64,000 nucleotides of DNA from the NCBI GenBank assembly GCA_002698425.1, contig NZXU01000050.1:124001-188000 (forward strand), written 5' to 3'. The position numbers and the translations under genes are program-made. This document shows, in pieces, positions 26,554 to 34,343 of this stretch; the stretch's first letter is position 1, and each line of letters opens with the position of its first letter. The notes beneath the pieces are model-generated. The model saw nothing but the letters and a program-made list of their open reading frames with translations, was not told where the DNA came from and did no database searches. Source of the DNA: Ahrensia sp. Its GTDB lineage: Bacteria; Pseudomonadota; Alphaproteobacteria; Rhizobiales; Rhizobiaceae.

Positions 26554-28427
26554 CGTCCGCTGCCTCGCTGCCCGATTTCCCGTGCCTCGCCCTTTTCGCG
26601 ATCGAACTCAACGATGCGGATCGATTTCGGCACCGACGGTACCGCGGGCCGCGAATCCTTCCGGACGGGGGGAGCCGACCGTTCGGCTTCCTCGCGTTCG
26701 GGTGCATGGGCCAACACTGCCGCGCGGTTGCGGCGCTCCATCGATTCGCGAATGTCTTTCGGCACCTCGACGGCGACCTTGACGCCGTCGCTTGCCGTCG
26801 GGGCACGGCGTGGCTCGCCGGACGTGGTTACGGCGTCCGAAACAGGCTTGAGCCCCCAAGAGCTTTCAAGCCCGCTTCCGTCGGTCTGGCCGAACATGGC
26901 TTCCAGCACCCGTTTCGGATCGAGGGTGCGGCCGTCGAAAGCATCGAAGGGTTTGCCATCGCGGAAGACGATCACACGAGTCGCGAACCCGATGAATTCC
27001 TCGAGTTCGGAGGACATATAGACCACCGACTTGCCCTCGCCGGCGAAGGTCCGCAGATGCTTGTATAATTCAGTCTTGGCGCCAACATCGATGCCGCGTG
27101 CGGGATCGTTAAGAACGATCACGTCGGGCCGCATGGCGAAGCCGCGGCCGATCAGAACTTTCTGCTGGTTGCCGCCCGACAGCGAGGTGATGCGATCCTC
27201 GCGCATGCCGAACTTGATGAGGAGGTTGTCCGCCTCACGCTTGAAGATGGTCCCCAGCGTCGGCCAGTCGATGAAGGAGAGAATGCCGCCGCGTTTCTTC
27301 TCGCGGTAGAGGGGCATGACCATATTCTCGAAGATCGACATCGAGGCGAAGATGCCCTCGCGCTTCCTGTCGCCGGAGACATAGGAGATCTTGCCCTCAA
27401 CCGCGTCGGCGAGGTTGCGTATTGCATGATATTCACCGTGGCGGTCGGTCACCTGGATCAGCCCCGACTTGGCGGGCTCGACGCCAGCTACCGCGCGGAC
27501 GAAGGCGTCCTGCCCCTGGCCGTCGAGACCGGCGATGCCGACGATCTCGCCGCGCCGGATTTCGAAGTCGAATGGCTCTGTATTCGGCCAGACGGTCACA
27601 CGCTCGCCACGCATGGCGATGCTGTCATCACGCGGCTGCGGCGCCTCGTGGCTGTGCGCCTTGCCTGCGTTCTCGTCGCCGGTCATCAGCGCCAGGAGGT
27701 TCTTCTCGGTAATCTGTTCCTTTTCCAAAACACCCACGTCGCGGCCGTCGCGCAAAACGGTGGCGCGATCGGAGATACGGATCAGTTCAGCGATGCGGTG
27801 AGTGACGATCAGGATGGTCGTGCCGTCGTCGCGCAGGCTGCGCATCTTGGCGAACAGCCGCTCGGTGGAATCGAAATCAAGCGCGGCGGAGCTTTCGTCG
27901 AGGATCAGGATGCGCGGCTCGCTGACCAGCGCGCGGGCGATCGTGATCCACTGCTTGAGGCCGAGCGGCAATGTGCCGGCGATGGCGAAGGGATCAACCG
28001 GCTCGCCTGCGAGTTCCTCCATCAGTTCCGCAGCGCGGGCGACCTTGCGCTCCTGCGACATGGATTTGGAAAACAGGGCGTCGGAGCCCATAAAAATGTT
28101 GTCGGCCACGGTGCTCTCGTCGGCGACGAGGACTTCCTGATAGACCGTAGAAATGCCGATGGCCTTGCTTTCGGCGGGCGTCGAGGGCGTTTCACCCAGG
28201 ATCGAGACCGTTCCGCCGTCGACCGGCAGGATGCCGGACACCACCTTGGCCATGGTACTCTTGCCGCAACCGTTGCCGCCGACCACCGCATGGATCTCGC
28301 CGGCGCGCGCGGTGAAGTTCACGCCGTCAAGCGCGCGTGTCGGCCCGAAGAACTTCTTCACATTGCGCACGATGATCGTCTCGCGACCCTGCGCTGTCTG
28401 TGAATTTTCTGCGGTTGCGGTCGACAT
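26550..28427 (-). CDS. Sugar-type ABC transporter ATP-binding protein with a C-terminal tail
   Basis: From ATG 28427 this is a 625-residue double nucleotide-binding protein. Domain 1 has Walker A GGNGCGKST (50-58) and Walker B LILDESS, but its signature is LPLGLKQ instead of LSGGQ. Domain 2 has a degenerate Walker A region (GLDGQGQDA) and Walker B (IVLNDPARGID) but a good signature LSGGNQQ (about 415). Thus only one composite site looks fully catalytic. A tail of about 100 residues after domain 2, rich in Pro, Arg and Glu, is unusual. Upstream codons to 28583 overlap an intercistronic hairpin and are unlikely to be translated. Confidence 0.87.
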   Translation of the reverse strand: MSTATAENSQTAQGRETIIVRNVKKFFGPTRALDGVNFTARAGEIHAVVGGNGCGKSTMAKVVSGILPVDGGTVSILGETPSTPAESKAIGISTVYQEVLVADESTVADNIFMGSDALFSKSMSQERKVARAAELMEELAGEPVDPFAIAGTLPLGLKQWITIARALVSEPRILILDESSAALDFDSTERLFAKMRSLRDDGTTILIVTHRIAELIRISDRATVLRDGRDVGVLEKEQITEKNLLALMTGDENAGKAHSHEAPQPRDDSIAMRGERVTVWPNTEPFDFEIRRGEIVGIAGLDGQGQDAFVRAVAGVEPAKSGLIQVTDRHGEYHAIRNLADAVEGKISYVSGDRKREGIFASMSIFENMVMPLYREKKRGGILSFIDWPTLGTIFKREADNLLIKFGMREDRITSLSGGNQQKVLIGRGFAMRPDVIVLNDPARGIDVGAKTELYKHLRTFAGEGKSVVYMSSELEEFIGFATRVIVFRDGKPFDAFDGRTLDPKRVLEAMFGQTDGSGLESSWGLKPVSDAVTTSGEPRRAPTASDGVKVAVEVPKDIRESMERRNRAAVLAHAPEREEAERSAPPVRKDSRPAVPSVPKSIRIVEFDREKGEAREIGQRGSGR

Positions 28428-28471
28428 GCTGGGTCGGGTTCCTGGCTCGAGATAGGCGATGAAGGAGGTGC

Positions 28472-28495
28472 CCGGGCCGCCTGAGGGCGGCCCGG
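28472..28495 (-). promoter_or_regulatory. Intercistronic hairpin between binding-protein and ATPase genes
   Basis: A perfect 10-bp inverted repeat (CCGGGCCGCC, loop TGAG, GGCGGCCCGG) lies between the binding-protein stop and the ATPase start. No T-run follows on the minus strand, so it is more likely an mRNA-stabilising or attenuating structure than a terminator. Such hairpins commonly keep binding-protein mRNA in excess over the other importer subunits. Confidence 0.7.
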
Positions 28496-28513
28496 AGCGA
28501 TGCATTTTTGGGA

Positions 28514-29683
28514 TTACGGCTTGTACTGGGTCGGATCCGCCGGGTTGACGAAGAACTGGTTGAGGTACTCCGTGGAACCCCAATTGTCCTGGCCGACATT
28601 GTACCAGTTCTGGGCGTTCTCATCGCAATCCTCGGGTACGATGTCCTTCAGGTCGTCATAGGTGATGACCACCGGGTCGACGAGGACGGACTGGACCTTC
28701 GGACCCTGGCCCTGAAGCGTGCGCATCATGATGCGCCAGATCAGGTTGATGTCGTCGGCGGGCGGCCAGGTCTGGACGGCGGCCGAGATCAGGTCGGGGT
28801 TCTTGCGCCAGGTGCACAGCGCACCCAGTTCGCCGCCGACGGCGACCTTGACGCCTTCACGGCCGGACTGCTTGAGCGCTCGCAGCACGCCCATTTCCGC
28901 GGCCGACTGGACAACGATCCCGTCGAGCTTACCAGGATGGGTGGCGAGCCACTTCTGCACTTCGCCCTGGGCCACCTGGTCGGTCCACATGCCGGCAATC
29001 GAGCCGACGACCTTGATGCCGGGCGCGGTCGCGAGACCCGCCTTCACACCGCGGTCCTGGCTGTCGGAACCCGACGTGCCGGGAATGCCTTCGACCACGA
29101 GAACGTTGCCTTCGCCGCCGAGATCCTCAGCCATGCGCTTGCCGATCTCGAAGCCTGCGACCTGATAGTTGACCGACGAGTTCACGGCGGTCGGCGCGGT
29201 CAGGTAACCGGTGAACGAAAACACCGGAACGCCCTTGTCATAGGCATACTGGACGGTCTGGTTCAGCGCGGTCGGGTTCGAACAGCACACGAAGATCGCG
29301 TCGACGCCCTGGTCGACGAGCTGGCGCATCTGCTGGATCTGCGTCGAATCGTTCAGGTTCGACTGGGTGACGATCACTTCGCTGATCAGGCCGAGTTCCT
29401 TCCACTTGGGAATGATCTCGTTCTGCAGCGGGTCCATGGCGTTGGCGCGCCAGGTGTTGCCGGCGTAGGACGACGCGTAGCCGATCTTCCACGGCGGCGG
29501 GTTCTTGGCCTTGAATTCGCGCAACGGGCTGGCACCGACCGGCTGCGACGGGTCGAGCATTTCCGGATTGTACAGACGTTCGGCGACGTCCGGATTGATC
29601 TCGTCCACGCCTTCGGCCTGGGCGGCGATAGCGCCGAAGGCGAGCACACCCGCGGCCAACGCCAGTGATTTGAGATATTTCAT
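28514..29683 (-). CDS. Periplasmic sugar-type ABC transporter substrate-binding protein
   Basis: From ATG 29683 the protein has 389 residues: a signal peptide ending near AAQA-E (residue 24) and a periplasmic-binding fold of the ribose-binding type (WKIGYASSYAGNTWRANAM, QLVDQGVDAIFVCCSNP, GTSGSDSQDRGVKAG). It should deliver a solute to the two permeases and ATPase encoded downstream. An upstream ATG at 29713 adds ten residues and is less likely because the signal peptide begins at MKYLKSL. The ligand is unknown; the locus suggests a sugar or a lactone-related compound. Confidence 0.88.
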   Translation of the reverse strand: MKYLKSLALAAGVLAFGAIAAQAEGVDEINPDVAERLYNPEMLDPSQPVGASPLREFKAKNPPPWKIGYASSYAGNTWRANAMDPLQNEIIPKWKELGLISEVIVTQSNLNDSTQIQQMRQLVDQGVDAIFVCCSNPTALNQTVQYAYDKGVPVFSFTGYLTAPTAVNSSVNYQVAGFEIGKRMAEDLGGEGNVLVVEGIPGTSGSDSQDRGVKAGLATAPGIKVVGSIAGMWTDQVAQGEVQKWLATHPGKLDGIVVQSAAEMGVLRALKQSGREGVKVAVGGELGALCTWRKNPDLISAAVQTWPPADDINLIWRIMMRTLQGQGPKVQSVLVDPVVITYDDLKDIVPEDCDENAQNWYNVGQDNWGSTEYLNQFFVNPADPTQYKP

Positions 29684-29810
29684 ATCTTTCTCCTCTCGAT
29701 GGAAATTCAACATCTGGGCGGCTCGTCGCCGCGGGGCGTCGCTATCTTGCCGGCGCCCGTTCCTCCCGCATTCCCTTTTCCTCCCCTTCTCGCAGTCCCT
29801 CGGGGACCCG

Positions 29811-30749
29811 TCAGTCGTAGAAATCGCCGGGAGCCTTTCGGAAGGTCTCCCAGGTGACCGGGTCGTGACCTGTCACGACCATGGCATTCGTGTCGCTTGC
29901 GACGCGCCGCAGCTTGGCGACCGAATTGGCCGCGTCCGCCGACGAATGGACCAGGCCGGGCAGCGCCTTGTTTTCCCAGTGATCGACCGTATAGGCGGCA
30001 TCGATTGTCAGAAGCACGGGGCCGGTGCGTGGCAGCGTGATCAGGAACGACTGGTGACCCGGCGCGTGTCCGGGCGTGAAGATCATCCGGATGACGCCGT
30101 CGCCGAAGAGGTCGTAATTGTCGGTATATTCACCGCCGAGGAACTTCCAGTTCAGGCCCGGCCGGTCGAAGTCCGCGCGGATGTAGGCGCCCGCGGAGAA
30201 CCAGTGCGGCTTGAAGGCATAATCGTATTCAACCCGCTGGCAAATTATCTGGGCCTTCGGGAAATGGCCGATGGCGCCGGTGTGGTCGAGGTGGAGATGC
30301 GATTGCAGCACGTAACGCACCGATTGCGCATCGACACCGACCGACTTGAGCTGATCGACGCAGTTCTCGGAGACCGACATCACCGGATCATAGGCGTCGA
30401 CGACCGCGCCCCAGTGACCGCGCTTGTCGATCGCGGCTTCCACGGCGTTGCCGCCGTCGATCACCACGTTTCCGGCGGGATGCTTGATCAGGAACCACGG
30501 CACCGGGATCTCGAAGTCGCTCTCGCCCTGGTTCATCTTGATATATTTGAGCTTGGTCTTCAGCGTTCCGGTCTGGAACATGTGAAGCTCGATACCCGAG
30601 GAATTGCCACGCTTGCGCCGGGCCGGCTCTTCCTTCGCCGTCGAGAACCGGGGCCGCGGCGCGAGGCTGCTGGCGCCGGAATCGGAACGGACCGATTTCG
30701 AGTCCGATTCAACGCGTTGGCCCTTGTCGTCGAATTCGATGATCTTCAT
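29811..30749 (-). CDS. Metallo-beta-lactamase-fold lactonase (AttM/BlcC/AHL-lactonase family)
   Basis: A 312-residue enzyme. Zn ligands are visible: SHLHLDH, the His in TPGHAPGHQS, the Asp in LTIDAAYT and the His in VTGHDP. This set, and SHLHLDHTGAIGHFP in particular, is typical of gamma-lactone hydrolases such as BlcC/AttM and AiiA. An N-terminal extension of about 55 residues, polar and low in complexity, precedes the catalytic domain. With the dehydrogenase pair and the IclR regulator in this locus, gamma-butyrolactone or a related lactone is the likely substrate. AHL hydrolysis could be a side activity. Confidence 0.82.
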   Translation of the reverse strand: MKIIEFDDKGQRVESDSKSVRSDSGASSLAPRPRFSTAKEEPARRKRGNSSGIELHMFQTGTLKTKLKYIKMNQGESDFEIPVPWFLIKHPAGNVVIDGGNAVEAAIDKRGHWGAVVDAYDPVMSVSENCVDQLKSVGVDAQSVRYVLQSHLHLDHTGAIGHFPKAQIICQRVEYDYAFKPHWFSAGAYIRADFDRPGLNWKFLGGEYTDNYDLFGDGVIRMIFTPGHAPGHQSFLITLPRTGPVLLTIDAAYTVDHWENKALPGLVHSSADAANSVAKLRRVASDTNAMVVTGHDPVTWETFRKAPGDFYD

Positions 30750-30793
30750 TCAGATTTCCTCGGTTCCCTGGTCCCGCACCTTGTCGGCAAGCC

Positions 30794-31642
30794 TCACGTC
30801 CGCTCGTCGATTAGACGGAGGGCTTCCTTGAGATAGACGGCGAAGAGCGGATAGTTCTCGGACATCGGGAAGTGGCCGATATCCTCCATTTCTATATAGA
30901 TGCCGCCCGGGATCTGCCTGGCGGTGGCCTCGGTCGCTTCCGGCGGCGTCAGATAGTCGTAGGTACCGGTCATCATGATCACGGGGCAGCGGCTTGTGTC
31001 GATATTGCCGAGCTTGCCGCGCAGATCGTGGTCGACCGAGTAGAAGTAGAGATCGCCTTTGAACACCTCCGAACCCTGGGTGTAGTAGTGCCAGGTCAGC
31101 CAGCGATCCATTTCAGGGCTTTGCGGAGCCATCAGATCCCAAACGCCGGAGCCGCACACCTGAGCTGCGTTGGCATGAGGATGACGCCACCAGTCGAGGT
31201 AGAAACCCGGCGCATGCTCGGCCGCCTCCACCGGGATCACGGCGCGGTAACGGTCCGGATAGTGGAGCGCCAGCTGCAGGGCGACATTGCCGCCGAAGGA
31301 CGAGCCCATGAAGATCGGGTCATCGAGATCAAGCGCTTCACAGAAGGCGTTGATGAAGTTCATGTAGTGCTCGGCGGTCAGCCGGTACTCTTCCTTCCAC
31401 CATTCCTTGTTGTGCGGCGGATCGGACTTGCCGTGACGGGCGAGATCGTAGGCGATGACGTCGTAGTTCGCGGTGATCTCCGGATCCTCGAGGAGGTCGC
31501 GCCACTGGTGGTTATGGCAACCGGCGGTGTGCTGGCAGACCAGCGGGATACCCTCACCGTTGCGAAGGTAGAAGACCTTGTACTCGTAGCCGTCGACATC
31601 GATGGTGACGTAGCGTCCGATTACAGGCGAATGCTTGGCCAT
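30794..31642 (-). CDS. Alpha/beta hydrolase
   Basis: A 282-residue alpha/beta-hydrolase fold enzyme from ATG 31642, which has GGAG six bases upstream. The catalytic triad is visible: Ser in GSSFGGN, Asp in GTYDYLTPP, His in DIGHFPM. An oxyanion-region motif, QHTAGCHNHQW, is present. It should hydrolyse an ester or lactone in the cytoplasm. It lies between the SCP2-like gene and the lactonase in the train, so it may open a lactone or release the ring precursor. The substrate is unknown. Confidence 0.82.
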   Translation of the reverse strand: MAKHSPVIGRYVTIDVDGYEYKVFYLRNGEGIPLVCQHTAGCHNHQWRDLLEDPEITANYDVIAYDLARHGKSDPPHNKEWWKEEYRLTAEHYMNFINAFCEALDLDDPIFMGSSFGGNVALQLALHYPDRYRAVIPVEAAEHAPGFYLDWWRHPHANAAQVCGSGVWDLMAPQSPEMDRWLTWHYYTQGSEVFKGDLYFYSVDHDLRGKLGNIDTSRCPVIMMTGTYDYLTPPEATEATARQIPGGIYIEMEDIGHFPMSENYPLFAVYLKEALRLIDERT

Positions 31643-31703
31643 GGGGAACTCCGTGACGATTTCGGAAGCGCTTGACGAGCGCCGGACATTCAGGCGCGCC
31701 GGA

Positions 31704-32093
31704 TCAGACCGGCACACCGACCTTTCGAAGCAGCTCGAACTGAACCGTGAAATTCCGGAGGTTCTGCATCAGAACGAGGTGATTGCCCTCGAGCTTGAGG
31801 TCGCGGCGGAAGCTCGCCGACCAGATCCCGTGATACATCGGTTCAGGCACCGGGCGGGCGAATTCGCGCCAAGTCTCGGGACTGGCCCGCAGCGCGAAGT
31901 CATAGGAATCCATCGGGCCGGGATCGATGTTGATCTCGTGGACCTTGCCATCGACCATGCGGACGATGACCTTGGCGGAGCCCATGTCCCACAAATAGGT
32001 GCAGGTGAAATAACGTGCCATCGCGCCGATTGTCGGATCGCGATCCGAGGCTTCACTGAACCTGACGGCCCAGTCCCTCATGCTCATAACCAT
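31704..32093 (-). CDS. Small SCP2-like protein, first gene of the lactonase-importer train
   Basis: A 129-residue protein with no signal peptide. The order of features (VIVRMVDGKVHEI, DFALRASPETWREF, SFRRDLKLEGNHLVLMQN) recalls the SCP2 sterol-carrier fold: a beta sheet, a Trp-containing helix, then a ligand-binding tail. The assignment is tentative. ATG 32093 is supported by GGGAGG close upstream. It is promoter-proximal in the train, facing the IclR gene across a 189-base divergent region. A carrier of a hydrophobic substrate would fit with a lactone-degrading locus. Confidence 0.6.
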   Translation of the reverse strand: MVMSMRDWAVRFSEASDRDPTIGAMARYFTCTYLWDMGSAKVIVRMVDGKVHEINIDPGPMDSYDFALRASPETWREFARPVPEPMYHGIWSASFRRDLKLEGNHLVLMQNLRNFTVQFELLRKVGVPV

Positions 32094-32161
32094 ACGCCCC
32101 TCCCGAAAGCCATTATGGTCCTACTAGAATTTGCGCCCCGTCGAACACAGCCTTGAAAAAC

Positions 32162-32215
32162 ATTCAGAGGTATGCCAACTGTTCAGTATATTGAACGCAA
32201 TTCAGCGGAATGAAC
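32162..32215. promoter_or_regulatory. Three operator-like repeats with 19-bp period in the divergent IclR promoter
   Basis: Sites start at 32162 (ATTCA-N6-TGCCA), 32181 (GTTCA-N6-TGAAC, a perfect half-site match) and 32200 (ATTCA-N6-TGAAC). Their left edges are exactly 19 bases apart. Such inverted repeats between an IclR-family gene and the genes it faces are the expected binding sites. BlcR of Agrobacterium likewise uses paired inverted repeats. Binding is not shown. Confidence 0.65.
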
Positions 32216-32282
32216 CTTAGGAAAGCATCGGCATGATTGTCAAGATTTATCTTGGAACCGCGGGCGAATAGCCGGAGCTGGC

Positions 32283-33059
32283 ATGAAACAGACAGCAACG
32301 AAGCTGGTCCCCGCCGTCGAGAGAGCCACGCGTATCCTGGACCTTGTCGCGCGGAAGCGCAGCCACCCGAGCCTTTCCGAGCTTTCCTCCGAACTCGGCC
32401 TGGCAAAGAGCAGCGTGCATACGCTGTGCCGTACGCTGGTGGAGTTGAATCTGCTGATCCGCCGGCCTGACCAGACCTACCAGCTCGGGCCCCATCTGAT
32501 GCGTTGGTCGAACGCCTTCACGCAGCAATCCGATGTCGCCACGGAATTCGCCTCGATCTGGGACACGGAAACCGAAATGCCTGGAGCAACGATCACGCTA
32601 TCGGTCCTGGAAGGATCCGAGGTGGTTTACATCGCCGCGCGAAACTCCGATGTCAGCCATTCGCTGGTCAATTTTCGCGCCGGCATGCGGCTCCCGGCCG
32701 CCTTCACGGCCACGGGCAAATCCTTCCTCAGCCACATGAGTGATTTCGAGGTCAAGAGGCTTTACGGCGACGGACTGCCCGAACCGCGCACGGTCCATAG
32801 CGTGCAATCCATGGATCAACTTCTGAGCGAGCTGCAGGAGACCAGAAAGAACCATTATTCCGTGGACAATCAACAAGTTGCGGAAGGAATAATTTGTTTC
32901 GGGGCGTCTGTCCTCGATTCGCGGAACACGCCGATCGCGGGCGTTGCCGTCAGCTTGCTCGTCGATGACGTGACCGACAAGGAACGCAAGAAAATCATTG
33001 AAAATGTCCGCCGAATAGCGTCGAGACTCTCCACCCGGATGGGCGCCGATCTCCAGTGA
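32283..33059 (+). CDS. IclR-family transcriptional regulator
   Basis: A 258-residue regulator: N-terminal winged helix-turn-helix (HPSLSELSSELGLAKSS, about 23-40) and a C-terminal IclR ligand-binding domain with the family GMRLPAAFTATGKSFLS stretch (about 137-153). It faces the lactonase-importer train and is separated from it by operator-like repeats. BlcR (AttJ), the repressor of the butyrolactone genes in Agrobacterium, is also of this family and is placed in the same way. It probably represses the train until a pathway metabolite binds. Confidence 0.88.
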   Translation: MKQTATKLVPAVERATRILDLVARKRSHPSLSELSSELGLAKSSVHTLCRTLVELNLLIRRPDQTYQLGPHLMRWSNAFTQQSDVATEFASIWDTETEMPGATITLSVLEGSEVVYIAARNSDVSHSLVNFRAGMRLPAAFTATGKSFLSHMSDFEVKRLYGDGLPEPRTVHSVQSMDQLLSELQETRKNHYSVDNQQVAEGIICFGASVLDSRNTPIAGVAVSLLVDDVTDKERKKIIENVRRIASRLSTRMGADLQ

Positions 33060-33139
33060 CCTCGATGGCTATTCATCGGCTGCCGAAGACCGTGGAACTG
33101 CTTCGGCCAAGGCACCAGTAGCTCGGAGGAAACATCGCG

Positions 33140-33577
33140 ATGGCCGAACGCAAGGCTCCGTCGAAGCGCACCGTCTACCCCGTTTTCAGATCGATGCCGA
33201 CGCGCTGGGCGGACAATGACGTTTACGGCCACATGAACAATGTCGTGCATTATTCGCTCTTCGATACCGCCGTGAACGGCTGGCTCATCGAGAACGGATT
33301 GCTCGATCCACTCAATAGCGCGACCATCGGCCTCGTCGTGGAAACCGGTTGCCGCTACCATGGGGAGATGGGCTTTCCCGATACCGTGCATGCGGGAATC
33401 AGGATCGCAAGGATCGGAACGAGTTCGGTGCGTTACGAGGTCGGCTTGTTCCGAAATGACGAACCGGCCGCGTCAGCGGAAGGCTTTTTCATCCACGTCT
33501 ATGTTGATGCGAAAACCCGCCGGCCGGTGCAGCTGGATGAAGAGCACCGCGCGGCGCTGCAGGGCCTGCTCGTCTGA
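33140..33577 (+). CDS. Acyl-CoA thioesterase, hotdog fold (4-hydroxybenzoyl-CoA thioesterase-like)
   Basis: A 145-residue hotdog-fold protein with the signature WADNDVYGHMNNVVHY, in which the Asp is the expected catalytic residue. It should hydrolyse acyl-CoA thioesters. It lies 80 bases after the IclR gene on the same strand and starts at ATG 33140 with GGAGG upstream, so it may be co-transcribed with the regulator. Its substrate, and whether it belongs to the pathway of this locus, are unknown. Confidence 0.83.
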   Translation: MAERKAPSKRTVYPVFRSMPTRWADNDVYGHMNNVVHYSLFDTAVNGWLIENGLLDPLNSATIGLVVETGCRYHGEMGFPDTVHAGIRIARIGTSSVRYEVGLFRNDEPAASAEGFFIHVYVDAKTRRPVQLDEEHRAALQGLLV

Positions 33578-33780
33578 TTTTCGGCAGTATTCATGTCAGC
33601 CGCCATCGCCGCTCCGGGTCACGAAACGGCATGATGCTGCACTCTCGATAGATCATTTCCAACCGGCGGTCGAAATCGCGCACGGAGCCGAAAACCCGGA
33701 ACATGGCAAGCTGCAAGCGCCCGAGCAGAAACCCCGCCTGCTCGGCGTATTCTCTGCAAGGTATCGGCGCAGCAGGCCCG

Positions 33781-33969
33781 CTACCGCCATGCGTTCCAGT
33801 GTGTGCGATCGCAGGCAAGTCCGGCGCGATCACGTTCCTGTTCGGTTCGGGTGATCCAACGTTGAGCGTCGGCAGGTAGATGGAAGATCTTCGCTCCTGC
33901 CCGGCGGTCTTTATGCCGGACGATTGCCCGCCACTTGTCGCTTCGTCTTCGTCGGCCCGCGATGGTCAA
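33781..33969 (-). pseudogene. Truncated tyrosine-recombinase (integrase) N-terminus
   Basis: A 62-residue fragment starting at TTG 33969 after GAGGAG. The sequence SDKWRAIVRHKDRRAGAKIF, followed by PADAQRWITRTE, matches the arm-binding N-terminus of phage-type integrases (kWra-vrrkG pattern, then a helix). No catalytic domain follows. It begins 101 bases from the 3' end of the tRNA-Arg gene, the usual place for an integrase of an element inserted in a tRNA. This looks like a relic of an excised or deleted island. The call rests on a short stretch. Confidence 0.5.
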
Positions 33970-34070
33970 AACTCCTCAAGGTGTGACCCGTTTGTAACCG
34001 GCTGTGTTTCGAGGAGTTTCGCGAGCTAGTAATTCCGCCCGTATTCCCCTGTTTTCCAAGGGGTTAGCAG

Positions 34071-34147
<77 letters not shown>

Positions 34148-34239
34148 TGACGGCGCAAGGGCCAAAGCCCGGCCTTGATAACCGAGGCGGGCGTAACCTT
34201 CAATGCGAAATTGCGAGGTGGAGTTGCGCTTTCTCCGCG

Positions 34240-34276
34240 GGCAGCGGTCACAGGTTCGAATCCTGTCGGGCGCGCC
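34240..34276 (+). repeat. Inverted partial copy of the tRNA-Arg 3' end (att-site relic)
   Basis: These 37 bases match the 3' end of the tRNA-Arg gene (34072-34108, opposite strand) with two mismatches, including a perfect 25-base core at 34246-34270. The copy holds the T-arm and acceptor 3' strand only; no matching 5' acceptor precedes it, so it is not a tRNA gene. Such fragments are left by elements that integrate in tRNA genes. The inverted orientation implies a later rearrangement. Confidence 0.75.
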
Positions 34277-34343
34277 GGGGATGCGGAAACGCTTCCCGCT
34301 ATATCGGTCAGCTGGATCGAGAAGCAGCCTTACAGTCGTAGCT

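Noticed and set aside
33591..33833. An 80-codon minus-strand gene next to the integrase fragment
   Set aside because: It partly overlaps the integrase remnant in another frame and has no recognisable fold or ribosome-binding site.
34240..34276. A second tRNA gene on the plus strand
   Set aside because: Only the T-arm and 3' acceptor strand are present; no matching 5' acceptor or anticodon arm precedes them, so it is a fragment.
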